From Acidobacteriota bacterium (GTDB lineage: Bacteria; Acidobacteriota; Terriglobia; Bryobacterales; Bryobacteraceae), in NCBI GenBank assembly GCA_016870995.1, contig VFZU01000051.1:1-38853 (forward strand): DNA of 38,853 nucleotides, in the 5' to 3' direction. This document shows positions 8,901 through 16,063 of this stretch, one piece after another. The notes beneath the pieces are model-generated. The model ran no database searches. It was not told the origin of the DNA and saw nothing but the letters and a program-made list of their open reading frames with translations. A program made the position numbers and the translations under genes. Each line of letters begins with the position of its first letter. Within the stretch, counting starts at the first letter, position 1.

Positions 8901-9373
8901 GCACCAGCGCCTTTGAAGGCCGCAACCACTACTACGCCGAACGTACCCCCGAGCTCCCCCAAACGCTCAAGTTCGTCATCAGCGAACTCAAGAACGCCCC
9001 CAAAGAGAAATCGCTTGCCGAATATGCGCTGGCCCAGGTCTTTGCCGGCACCCACGCTGGCGGCAGCTTTGAATCCCGCACCAGCGCCATGGCTGCCGAT
9101 CTGGCAGACGACTGGGGTCCTGAAGTAGTCCGCGCCTTCCGCGCGAATGTGCTCAAGATCCGCACCCGCCCCAACCTCGAACGCGAACTCCGCGACCGCA
9201 TGGACGCACTTTACGCCGAAGTTTTACCCGGCTACGATGGTCCGGTGAAACGGAATCCCCGCGCCACCTACTACGTCATCGGCCCTGAAAAACAAATCGC
9301 ATCCTGGGAAGCCTACCTCGGCGAAAAAGTCACCCGGCTGTATCCGCGCGATTACTGGGTGGTGGTCGAATGA
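5945..9373 (+). CDS. M16C zinc metallopeptidase (PreP/Cym1-like)
   Basis: This 1142-residue protein has the inverted zinc motif HTQEH at residues 76-80 (zinc ligands His76 and His80, catalytic Glu79). A downstream third ligand, Glu174 (IYAEM), lies at nearly the same spacing as in presequence protease. Length and layout (four roughly 250-residue M16 units in one chain, central hinge) fit M16C enzymes such as PreP, which degrade unstructured peptides inside a closed chamber. The first residues, MVAVLLILSFA, could be a short signal peptide, which would place the enzyme in the periplasm. The stop overlaps the next gene's ATG (ATGA), so the following hydrolase is translationally coupled. Confidence 0.88.
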   Translation: MVAVLLILSFADLKQDAVIAGFRAKALYKNGMDQAMGGRFIHEKTGFTLDLIEIQTVPQSYVCVHTHPTSNMGEPHTQEHLLLGKGNVGRAVAAKESMSMVESTAFTQQLKTCYPFAANAGVASFFEHFERSTHALLNPDYTDEEIRREVRNFGVKPGPDGKLELEEKGTIYAEMVSSSSQPGYKAYRAMGRLLLGLEHPMSFDSGGDPKYIREMKPEHIRRFHAANYHLANIEMITSLPKGMPLEEALGSFDRILVKLQGNRPVRPASTLKDLPAPRPAAAGSIEIVEFPSKNLSQPGPAQIAWPLLPRFDIKDEALADLFAQAFGGDPSTNLYKLFIDSKTRKTDIGARSAAMGFDNETYAGFSIYVPDLASAQATPERLREIETLVKAELARVASWPDNSPDLLEFNARIQANILRLKRTSDKLTSSPPGFGGRMSQSIWPNLLRDLNLEPGFEKSLLQKDLFAWLDTVLASGKNIWRDRITAWKLLDTQTYAVAARASATLIEKEEAEYGQRIAAEVERLKQAYSVSSDQEAIRRYRDEYDAASAELDRVQSMDAPTKFMDQPPMTLDDQLDYTVKQVSGGIPLVTGKFAGMSSATIGLALNVRELQGRQWIYAAILPSLLGITGVTKDGETLSYEDAMQRMRREILGVGVSYSSNPTTGRMELNITGAGNNLAESKAALDWMRATLFAPNWSASNLSRIRDVVDQTINALRSTMQRSEESWVQGPAMAWTYQDDALYFGSSSFHAQLHHLHRLRWMLKDPADNTVHDAILAMLTSLEKVSHLVSKATMDELVQKLPDSAKALGEDAAKDLLYLENELPESSRDADWKYLLRITREDFLSPATQALAELEAVRKLLLKRGNARMHLTASPENVSALEPLLAGLVSGLSEAAPGPAAPKQPRGIAKRVMAREKLESEPQFVALLAPNMAGGVHLHSVPGVGVRDLNEESALKFLAYRLYSGSGPHGVFMKTWAAGLAYSNGLRTSAFEGRNHYYAERTPELPQTLKFVISELKNAPKEKSLAEYALAQVFAGTHAGGSFESRTSAMAADLADDWGPEVVRAFRANVLKIRTRPNLERELRDRMDALYAEVLPGYDGPVKRNPRATYYVIGPEKQIASWEAYLGEKVTRLYPRDYWVVVE

Positions 9374-10173
9374 CGCGCCGCGCACTCCTCGCCGCCCCGG
9401 CCCTCTGCGCTCAGGACATCCTCGAGCGCAAGCCGCCTGCGGCTGACCTCCGCATTCCCTACGGCAAGAACGAGTTCCAGTTCGGCGACCTTCGCATCCC
9501 ATCAGGCAAAGGCCCCTTCCCCGTCGTGGTCAACTTCCACGGCGGCTACTGGCGCGCCGCCTACAACCTCGAACACAACGGTCATCTCTGCGAAGCTCTG
9601 CGTGCCAAAGGCATCGCCGCCTGGTCGCTCGAGTACCGCCGTGTCGGCAATCCCGGCGGCGGCTGGCCCGGCACCTTTGAAGACGCCCGCGCCGGTGCAG
9701 AATTCCTGAAGCAAGTCGCCGCCAAGCATCCGCTCGACCTCAAGCGCACCATCGTCATGGGCCACTCCGCCGGTGGTCATCTCGCCCTCTACGTCGCCCA
9801 CGAGCTCGCCTGGCTCAAAGGCGCGATTTCTCTTGCCGGCGTCGTCGATCTCCGCCGCGGCGTGGAACTCAAGCTGGGCCGCGAACAAGTCAAGGTCTTC
9901 ATGGGAGGCACACCGGAAGAAGTCCCAGACCGCTACAAACTCGGCTCCCCCATCGAGCGCATCCCCATGCGCTGTCCAACTGTTCTCATTCACGGCACAA
10001 AAGACACCGTGGTTCCTCCCGAGATCTCCGAGCGCTACGCCGCCGCAGCCCGCAAAGCAGGCGACAAAGTAAAACTCGACCTCACACCCAATGGCCACTT
10101 CGAACTCATCGATCCCCTCACCCCCGATTGGAAAGTCGTCGAGCGTCGTGTATCAGAACTACTTGCTGGCTAG
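9370..10173 (+). CDS. Alpha/beta hydrolase with HGGYW motif (kynurenine-formamidase/esterase-like)
   Basis: The 267-residue protein is an alpha/beta hydrolase. His57-Gly-Gly-Tyr-Trp61 is the oxyanion-hole motif, Ser133 in GHSAGGH is the nucleophile, and Asp212 (HGTKDTVVP) and His243 (PNGHFEL) complete the triad. HGGYW is the motif noted in arylformamidase (kynurenine formamidase) and related carboxylesterases. The N-terminus, MTRRALLAAPALCAQ, looks like a short twin-arginine or Sec signal, which would be unusual for a cytosolic formamidase. Its ATG overlaps the M16 peptidase stop. A kynureninase-like gene lies convergently about 0.7 kb away, giving mild support to a kynurenine role, but a generic secreted esterase is equally possible. 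Confidence 0.82.
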   Translation: MTRRALLAAPALCAQDILERKPPAADLRIPYGKNEFQFGDLRIPSGKGPFPVVVNFHGGYWRAAYNLEHNGHLCEALRAKGIAAWSLEYRRVGNPGGGWPGTFEDARAGAEFLKQVAAKHPLDLKRTIVMGHSAGGHLALYVAHELAWLKGAISLAGVVDLRRGVELKLGREQVKVFMGGTPEEVPDRYKLGSPIERIPMRCPTVLIHGTKDTVVPPEISERYAAAARKAGDKVKLDLTPNGHFELIDPLTPDWKVVERRVSELLAG

Positions 10174-10863
10174 ACTCAACGTCACGCTACTGGCGCTCTG
10201 CGCTTGCGCCTCGGCGCAGCCAGCCGATTACAACCCCCTCTACGCCAGTGGCTCAGCCGTGTTCACGAAGGAACCCAATGCCCTTCTGGTCGAAGCAATT
10301 CGGGATCGGCCCCCCGGTCGAGCGCTCGACGTCGGCATGGGGCAAGGACGCAACGCTCTGTTTCTGGCGAAGAAGGGATGGGAAGTCACCGGATTCGATT
10401 CAGCCGATGAAGGCATCCGCCTGGCAAAAGCACAGGCCTCTCAACTGGGTCTCAAGCTCGATGCTCAAGTCACCACATCGTGCTCACTTACGAACCCACC
10501 AAAGCGATCGCTCCAAAAGTAGCGGCAGCCTTAAGGTCTGGCGGGATTGTCGTCGTGGAAGACCGGCACATCGACACGATGCGCGTTTAGCCACCGGGAC
10601 ATTCCGCGACAACGAGTTGCTCTCTCTTTGCCGGGCTCCGTGTTCTGCGTTATGAAGATGTTTGGGCTCAACCCGATTGGAGCGTTAAAAAGCTCAAAGA
10701 GCGTCTGGTCAGGCTCGTGGCAGAGAAGCCCCTTTCGAAATTCGAAGGTTGTGTTTGGGAAGGCAAGAGCCTCCCCGCCGGCAGCTCCGCTTGTTGGGAC
10801 GGCATCTCTTTGCGCTGCGAATCCGCTGGCTGGAAGTTAACTCGAGAAAAATGCTCTCAGTGA
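10148..10863 (+). pseudogene. Decayed class I SAM-dependent methyltransferase
   Basis: Three segments in different frames together resemble one methyltransferase. The first (GTG at 10148 to about 10470) has a hydrophobic leader and the SAM-binding motif ALDVGMGQGRNALFLAKKGW. It then jumps by what looks like a deletion plus frameshift to IVLTYEPTKAIAPKV...SGGIVVVEDRH, which meets a TAG at about 10588. A stretch GTFRDNELLSL is readable only in another frame, and the C-terminal part (LRVLRYEDVWAQPDW to a TGA at 10861-10863) returns to the second frame. At least two frameshifts, one internal loss and one stop are needed to explain this. The start overlaps the end of the upstream hydrolase gene. 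No product is expected. Confidence 0.8.
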
Positions 10864-12014
10864 GACAGTAGTTCCGCAGCAGCCTTGATCGCCGCAATCG
10901 TCTGCCCCAACTCCTCATCGGTCGTATAAAAGTGCGGCGCAATACGAATCCCCGCTCCCGGCCGGTAGTCCACCAAAATGTCGTTGCGCAATAACTCCGC
11001 GGTCACAGCCTTCCCGTTCGGCACATCAAAGATCACCACGCCGCCGCGCTCCTTTGCGTTCTCAATCCCGTTAAACTTCAACCCGGCTTCCTTCGCCTGT
11101 TCAATCAACAACTGTGTCTGCCGCTGGCTCTTCTCGCGAATCGCAGGCACGCCAATTTGCTTCACAATCTCATAGCCTGACATCGCGGCGTACAGCGCCG
11201 GGATCGCGGGCGTCCCATTCAAGAATCGCGTCGCATCATCGGCAAACTCAATCGGCCCCGGCGTAAACGCAAACGGTTCCTTATGCGCCATCCACCCCGT
11301 CGCCGCCGGTTCGAGCGTCTTGATGTGATCGAGCCGAATATACAAATACGCCGCCCCAGGCCCGCCGCAAAGCCACTTCACGCTTCCTCCAGTCGCGAAG
11401 TCGACATTCAGCTCTCTTACGCTAAACGGCACCGTGCCGCAACTCTGATAGGTATCAGCAAGAACCATCGCCCCCACGCGATGCGCCTTCTCCACAATCG
11501 CCGCAAGATTCTGCAGATACGAACTGCGAAACGTCACGTGCGAAACGCTCACCAGCAGCGTCTCTTCATCAATCGCCGCAAGCAGTTTCTCAAGCGGCAC
11601 CGTCTTGCTATCGTCCGATTCCACCTCTACGACGCGCACTCCATAACGCGGCCAGTGATGAAAGATGTAGTGGTTCGAAGGAAAGTTCAAACTCTCCGTC
11701 ACCAGCTTGTTACGCTTCCCACTCCAATCCAGCGCACTCAACACAATCTGCTGCGTGATCGAAACGTTCTGATGCATCACCACGCTCCCCTGCGGTGCGT
11801 CGATAATCTCTGCGATCAGATTGCCAACCGTGATCGGCATGTCCCACCATCCCTCACGCCACGCGCGAATCGATCGATCACTCCACTCGTCGGCAAATTG
11901 CTTCAACCGATCTCGCGTGCGCCTCGGCATCGCGCCCAGCGAGTGGCTGATCATGTGGACGGTATGCGAAAGAGTCGGAAACTCTTCGCGCCATTTCAAA
12001 AGCGGGTCATGCAC
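10857..12014 (-). CDS. Kynureninase-like class V aminotransferase-fold PLP enzyme
   Basis: The 385-residue protein is a fold-type I PLP enzyme. Lys213 in the segment GGSVKWLCGGPGAAYL is the expected cofactor lysine, and this segment resembles the S-Y-K-Y-L-x-x-G-P-G region of kynureninase. Asp187 in LADTYQSCG is the expected pyridine-ring partner. Kynureninase splits kynurenine into anthranilate and alanine; other class V enzymes such as cysteine desulphurases or isopenicillin-N epimerase-like proteins share the fold, so the substrate is not certain. The start overlaps the end of the amino-acid permease gene by 8 bases, which suggests that the permease imports this enzyme's substrate. Its 3' end overlaps the methyltransferase remnant convergently. 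Confidence 0.78.
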   Translation of the reverse strand: MHDPLLKWREEFPTLSHTVHMISHSLGAMPRRTRDRLKQFADEWSDRSIRAWREGWWDMPITVGNLIAEIIDAPQGSVVMHQNVSITQQIVLSALDWSGKRNKLVTESLNFPSNHYIFHHWPRYGVRVVEVESDDSKTVPLEKLLAAIDEETLLVSVSHVTFRSSYLQNLAAIVEKAHRVGAMVLADTYQSCGTVPFSVRELNVDFATGGSVKWLCGGPGAAYLYIRLDHIKTLEPAATGWMAHKEPFAFTPGPIEFADDATRFLNGTPAIPALYAAMSGYEIVKQIGVPAIREKSQRQTQLLIEQAKEAGLKFNGIENAKERGGVVIFDVPNGKAVTAELLRNDILVDYRPGAGIRIAPHFYTTDEELGQTIAAIKAAAELLSH

Positions 12015-13302
12015 GCTTTAATTTTCCTATGAAAGCGTGGATCGGGAAGCTCACGGCCATAATCCCGAATACCGCCAGCACCGGCATCGGGCTTTGCGAC
12101 GCAAGACTCCAAAGAAAGAACAGCGTCCCAGCCAGAAACAGCAACGGCGTCACCGGATAACCCAGCATCCGGTAAGGCCGCGCCAAATCCGGCTGCTTCG
12201 TCCGCAACCGCATCAACCCCATGACAGCGATCGCATAGTAAATCCAAGCCGCGCTGATCGCGAGCTGCAAGATCATCCCCAGGTTTGAGCTGAACAGCAC
12301 CATCAGGCTCGACACCGCGGCATGCACCGCCATCGATCGCGCTGGCGTTTGAAATCGCGAATCAATCGAGTCCAGTCCCGGCAGAAATAGCCCATCCTTC
12401 GATTGCGCGTAGTACATCCGAGACGCCGTCAGCGCGAGGCCATTCACCGTGCCGATAATCGCCAGCAAGATCACGATCGCGATCGCAGTCGCGCCAGGCT
12501 TGCCCGCGACGCGCCCAGCCACATCCGCTCCAATCTGCCCGCTCGATTGCAGCTCCGGAATCGAGAGCACTCGCAGATAAGCGAAATTCACCATCAGATA
12601 CAAAGCAACGACGGCCGCAAAACTGATCGCAAACGCGCGCGGCAAGTCTCTCGAGGGGTTTCGCATCTCACCCGCCACAAACCCCGCGTAGCTCCATCCT
12701 TCGTAGCAAAAGAAGCAAGTCGCCAGCGCCGCCGCAAACGCCCCAGCCGGCACATCCACGGCGGGAGAAGCCGCGGGCGTCGGTGCAAAAAAACTCAACC
12801 CAATCAACCCCAGCAACGCGAGGATCTTCGCTGTATTCGTAGTGTTCTGCAACGCCACGGCCGCCTTGGTGGAAAAGGCCCCAATCGCGCCAATCCCCAG
12901 AATCAGCCCAATCGTGATTCCCGGATTCAGCCCAGGATCCACCGGCACAATCGCGTTGAGATACCTCGCGAACCCGGCGGCAACATACGCCGTCGCACCC
13001 GAAAGCAAAGCGAACAAGTGCACCCAGCCGCAAGAGAACGCCACGGCCGGCCCAAACGCCTCGCGCAAGTAAATGTACAGCCCGCCCGTCTTGGGCAACA
13101 TCGCACTCAGCTCCGCAAACGCCAGCGCTCCGCAAAACACCAGGCTGCCCGACAGCAACCAAGCGAGTATCATCGCATTCGAAGACGGCAACACCCGCGC
13201 CAGATCCTGCGGCGTCACAAAGATCCCCGCTCCGATCACAACCCCGACAACAATGCTGGCCGCGTCCAGCCAGGAAAGTTCACGCTTGAGTTCATTGGGC
13301 AT
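12007..13302 (-). CDS. APC-family amino-acid permease
   Basis: I choose the ATG at 13302 (431 residues, starting MPNELKRELSWLDA), because the longer frame's extra 46 residues are polar, unlike the family, and lie inside the divergent gene. The first membrane segment carries the APC motif VVIGAGIFVTPQDLA. About twelve hydrophobic segments follow, with the conserved helix 6 region FCYEGWSYAGFVAGEMRNPSRDLPRA. It resembles the L-type exchanger (LAT-like) branch of the amino acid-polyamine-organocation superfamily in the inner membrane. It forms an operon with the overlapping kynureninase-like gene. Its start is only 17 bases from the start of the divergent dehydrogenase gene. Confidence 0.9.
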   Translation of the reverse strand: MPNELKRELSWLDAASIVVGVVIGAGIFVTPQDLARVLPSSNAMILAWLLSGSLVFCGALAFAELSAMLPKTGGLYIYLREAFGPAVAFSCGWVHLFALLSGATAYVAAGFARYLNAIVPVDPGLNPGITIGLILGIGAIGAFSTKAAVALQNTTNTAKILALLGLIGLSFFAPTPAASPAVDVPAGAFAAALATCFFCYEGWSYAGFVAGEMRNPSRDLPRAFAISFAAVVALYLMVNFAYLRVLSIPELQSSGQIGADVAGRVAGKPGATAIAIVILLAIIGTVNGLALTASRMYYAQSKDGLFLPGLDSIDSRFQTPARSMAVHAAVSSLMVLFSSNLGMILQLAISAAWIYYAIAVMGLMRLRTKQPDLARPYRMLGYPVTPLLFLAGTLFFLWSLASQSPMPVLAVFGIMAVSFPIHAFIGKLKRA

Positions 13303-13319
13303 GGTGATATTCTCTACCC

Positions 13320-14387
13320 ATGTCAACTGAATCGCGTAATTCTCTTTCGCGCCGCGATGTGATTTCCGGCGTTTCCTTGCTGGCAGCCAGCCAGGTGCTA
13401 GGCGCTCAATCCGGCGAGCCCCTTCGCATCCTCGTGACAACCGGGTTTGATCCGAAAGAACTCGAGCAGTTGACCAAGGCCGCCGTCGGCCGCAAAGTGG
13501 AAATCATTGTGGCCAAGGGCCGCGACGACCTTCGCGCAAAGCTCCCGCAAGCCGAAGTGTTATACGGCGCCATCACTGCCGCCGAGATGGATTCCGCCCC
13601 CAAACTCAAATGGATTCAGGCCGCCGGAGCCGGCATGGAAGGCTTCGACAAAAAGGTTCTTGCCTCACCCATCACCGTCACCAACATGGCCCGCGTCTTC
13701 GCCCCAGGCATCGCAGACACCGCCATGGGTCTGCTGCTTTGCATCTCACGCGGCATCAGCACTTACTACATGCCCCAGTTCTACAAGCGCCAGTGGAAAG
13801 AAGTCGGCACCATCAAGTCTCCCGACCACATCGAACTCGCCGGACGCACCATGGGCATCGTCGGCATGGGAGGAATCGGCTCTGAGATCGCCAAGCGCGC
13901 CCACTACGGCTTCGGCATGAAGGTCTGGGCCACCGACCCCAAGCCCATGCCCAAGCCCGACTACGTCGAAATCCTCCGCGAACCCGGCTGGTTCCCGGAG
14001 ATGGCCAAACAAGTCGACGTGCTCGTCAGCGCCGCCCCACACACCGCCAAAACAGAACGCATGTTCAACGAAGAAATCTTCCGCTCCATGAAGAAGGGCT
14101 CCATCTTTATCGCCATGTCCCGTGGCAAACTCTTCGACGACATGGCCCTCGTCAAGGTCCTCAAAGAAGGCCACCTACGCGGTGCGGGCCTCGATGTATT
14201 CCCAATGGAACCCATCCCCTCCACCCATCCGATCTTCGATTGCACCAACGTCGTCATGACTCCTCATACCTCTGGCTGGGGCGTCGAGCGGCAGGAACGC
14301 CTTGTCGCTCACTTCGCAGAAAACATCCGCCGCTACACCTTGGGCGAGCCGCTCCTCGCCGTTGTCGATAGAACCACCGGATACTAG
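13320..14387 (+). CDS. D-2-hydroxyacid dehydrogenase with a twin-arginine-like signal
   Basis: The 355-residue protein is a D-isomer-specific 2-hydroxyacid dehydrogenase: an N-terminal substrate-binding part, a Rossmann domain with GIVGMGGIGSEIAKRA (GxGxxG), the substrate Arg in MSRGKLFDD, a Glu in the DVFPMEPIP segment and the catalytic His in MTPHTSGW. These would support NAD(P)-dependent reduction of 2-keto acids. Unusually, it begins with SRRDVISGVSLLAASQVLGAQ, a twin-arginine motif followed by a hydrophobic stretch and an Ala-x-Ala-like cleavage region, predicting export of the folded enzyme with its cofactor. Homologous dehydrogenases are normally cytosolic. It is not in an obvious operon. 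Confidence 0.88.
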   Translation: MSTESRNSLSRRDVISGVSLLAASQVLGAQSGEPLRILVTTGFDPKELEQLTKAAVGRKVEIIVAKGRDDLRAKLPQAEVLYGAITAAEMDSAPKLKWIQAAGAGMEGFDKKVLASPITVTNMARVFAPGIADTAMGLLLCISRGISTYYMPQFYKRQWKEVGTIKSPDHIELAGRTMGIVGMGGIGSEIAKRAHYGFGMKVWATDPKPMPKPDYVEILREPGWFPEMAKQVDVLVSAAPHTAKTERMFNEEIFRSMKKGSIFIAMSRGKLFDDMALVKVLKEGHLRGAGLDVFPMEPIPSTHPIFDCTNVVMTPHTSGWGVERQERLVAHFAENIRRYTLGEPLLAVVDRTTGY

Positions 14388-14392
14388 CCGGC

Positions 14393-14443
14393 ATGGCGTG
14401 ATACGCCGCCGTCGACATCGGCAGCAACTCCATCCGCTTATTA
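14393..14443 (+). other. Blocked 5' end of the ppx-like gene: in-frame TGA as codon 3
   Basis: ATG GCG TGA TAC GCC GCC GTC GAC ATC GGC starts at 14393. After the TGA the frame encodes YAAVDIGSNSIRLL, the conserved phosphate-loop start of Ppx/GppA enzymes, directly continuous with the long frame from 14444. No ATG, GTG or TTG occurs between the TGA and 14444. A single change from CGA (Arg) to TGA would convert a normal start, M-A-R-Y-A-A-V-D, into this state. Confidence 0.75.
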
Positions 14444-15967
14444 GTGGCCGAAGCCGCGCAGGACGGTGGTTTCGTCAGACTGGCCGAAGACCGTCAGGTC
14501 ACGCGCCTCGGCGAAAGCGTCTTTACTCATGGCGTCTTGAGCGAAGATGCGATCCGCATCTCTGAAGCAGTCCTCTCTCGTTTCCGCGCCACCATCAACA
14601 AGCTTGGTGGCGCAGAAACCCGCGCTGTGGCAACCAGCGCCACTCGGGACTGCCGCAATCAGGATGACTTCCTCCGTCGCGCTCAAGCCGCCTTCGGCGG
14701 ACCCATCGAGATCATCAGCGGCATTGAAGAAGCCCGCCTCATCAACCTTGGCGTCCATGCAGTTTGGCCGCAAGACGATCAACCCGTTCTGATCATCGAC
14801 GTCGGCGGCGGCAGCGCCGCATTCGTCCTCATGCAATCGGGCGGCATGCTCGAAGGCGATTCCAGACCCCTCGGCGCCGTACGTCTCAAGGAAGTCTTCC
14901 TCGACAAGGACCCTCCACGCCGCGACCAGATCCTGCGCCTCCAGGAATTCATCGACGAAAAACTCGAACTTGTCGTCAGGCGTCTCGGCCGCCAGGCGTT
15001 TGTCAAAGGCATCGCCACCTCGGCCAGTGCCGCCGCCATCATTTGCGCCGTCAATGGAATCGCTCGTGCCGATCGCGCCACAGCTGATCGTAAAATGGCC
15101 ACTCAAGAACAAGTCCGCCGCCTCTATCGCGATCTCATCACCATGCCCTTCGAACAGCGCCGCAAGATCCCCGGCATCGGTCCTCGGCGCGCAGAAATCG
15201 TCGTGGCCGGTGTGGCCGTGTTCCTTCGCGCTATGGAACCTTTCGACCTGCCTGCCCTCTACTACTCAAACGCCGGCGTTCGCGAAGGCATCGTCGCCGA
15301 TCTCAGAACACGCAGCGGTGTCGCAATCCGCAGCGTCATGCCCGATGAGCAGCGCCGCGTCGTTGAATCCTTCGCCAAGCGCTACGGCATCTCTCTCGCC
15401 CACGCAAAGATCACTGCCTCCTTCGCCGTCGAGTTGTTCAAACGCCTCGAAAGTCTCCACCATCTTGAGCCCCGCTACGCCCGCCTTCTCGAAGCCGCCT
15501 GCCACCTGCTCGATGTTGGCCATTACGTCAGCGACACCGGCCACCACAAGCACTCCCGCTATCTGGTCCGCCACGCCGATATCCCCGGCTTCACAGAAGA
15601 CGAAAAGCAATTCATCGCCCTGCTCTGCCAATTCCATCGCAAGAGCCTCCCGGCCAGCCGCCACCCTGAAGTCGCCGCTCTTTCCCCTCAACAGCGGCGC
15701 ATCTTGGAATTACTTATTCCCTTCGTCAGAATCGCCGACGCCCTCGACCGCAGCCGCGACCAGCAAGTCCGTCTCGCCCGCTGCGAACTCAAAGGAGACT
15801 CAGTCGTCCTCACACTCGAAGCCGAACCCGGCAAGGACTACGCGCTTGAAGAATGGGCAGTCGAACGCAGTGGTGCGGCTTTCAAGGCCGTCTATCAACG
15901 CAACCTCGTCGTCGCCAGAGACTCAAAGAATCCGGCTTCACACCGACAGACAGCTTTGGTAAACTAA
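14444..15967 (+). CDS. Ppx/GppA family exopolyphosphatase/pppGpp phosphatase
   Basis: The open frame encodes 507 residues from a GTG codon, and the true protein very probably began about 17 codons earlier (see 14393-14443). The N-terminal actin-like ATPase domain holds TRAVATSATRDC, the SGIEEARL segment and the second phosphate loop LIIDVGGGSAAFVL. A C-terminal HD-like domain follows, with HLLDVGHYVSDTGHHKHSRY and CQFHRK. The family hydrolyses polyphosphate or removes the 5' phosphate of pppGpp. If translation really begins at 14444, the first phosphate loop (DIGSNS) is lost and the product should be inactive. tRNA-Gln begins 13 bases after the stop codon. Confidence 0.88.
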   Translation: MAEAAQDGGFVRLAEDRQVTRLGESVFTHGVLSEDAIRISEAVLSRFRATINKLGGAETRAVATSATRDCRNQDDFLRRAQAAFGGPIEIISGIEEARLINLGVHAVWPQDDQPVLIIDVGGGSAAFVLMQSGGMLEGDSRPLGAVRLKEVFLDKDPPRRDQILRLQEFIDEKLELVVRRLGRQAFVKGIATSASAAAIICAVNGIARADRATADRKMATQEQVRRLYRDLITMPFEQRRKIPGIGPRRAEIVVAGVAVFLRAMEPFDLPALYYSNAGVREGIVADLRTRSGVAIRSVMPDEQRRVVESFAKRYGISLAHAKITASFAVELFKRLESLHHLEPRYARLLEAACHLLDVGHYVSDTGHHKHSRYLVRHADIPGFTEDEKQFIALLCQFHRKSLPASRHPEVAALSPQQRRILELLIPFVRIADALDRSRDQQVRLARCELKGDSVVLTLEAEPGKDYALEEWAVERSGAAFKAVYQRNLVVARDSKNPASHRQTALVN

Positions 15968-15980
15968 AATTTCTTCACCG

Positions 15981-16055
15981 CTGGGAGATCGTCTAACGGT
16001 AGGACAGCAGATTCTGACTCTGCTTATCGGGGTTCGAATCCCTGTCTCCCAGCCA
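15981..16055 (+). tRNA. tRNA-Gln (anticodon CTG)
   Basis: The 75-base sequence folds as a cloverleaf. The acceptor arms CTGGGAG and CTCCCAG pair fully. The D arm contains TAACGGTAGGAC. The anticodon stem GCAGA/TCTGC closes the loop TTCTGAC with anticodon CTG (reads CAG, glutamine). The T arm contains GGTTCGAATCC. The CCA end is encoded at 16053-16055. It follows the ppx-like gene by 13 bases, so it either has its promoter inside that gene or is processed from its transcript. Confidence 0.95.
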
Positions 16056-16063
16056 ATTCCTCT

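Noticed and set aside
12403-13362. 319-codon Arg/His-rich frame antisense to the permease
   Set aside because: Extreme Arg/Gln/His content is typical of an antisense shadow of a GC-rich membrane-protein gene.
14399-14401. TGA as selenocysteine codon
   Set aside because: Position 3 before a phosphate loop is not a selenocysteine site in this family, and no obvious SECIS-like hairpin is seen just downstream; nonsense mutation or sequence error is more likely.
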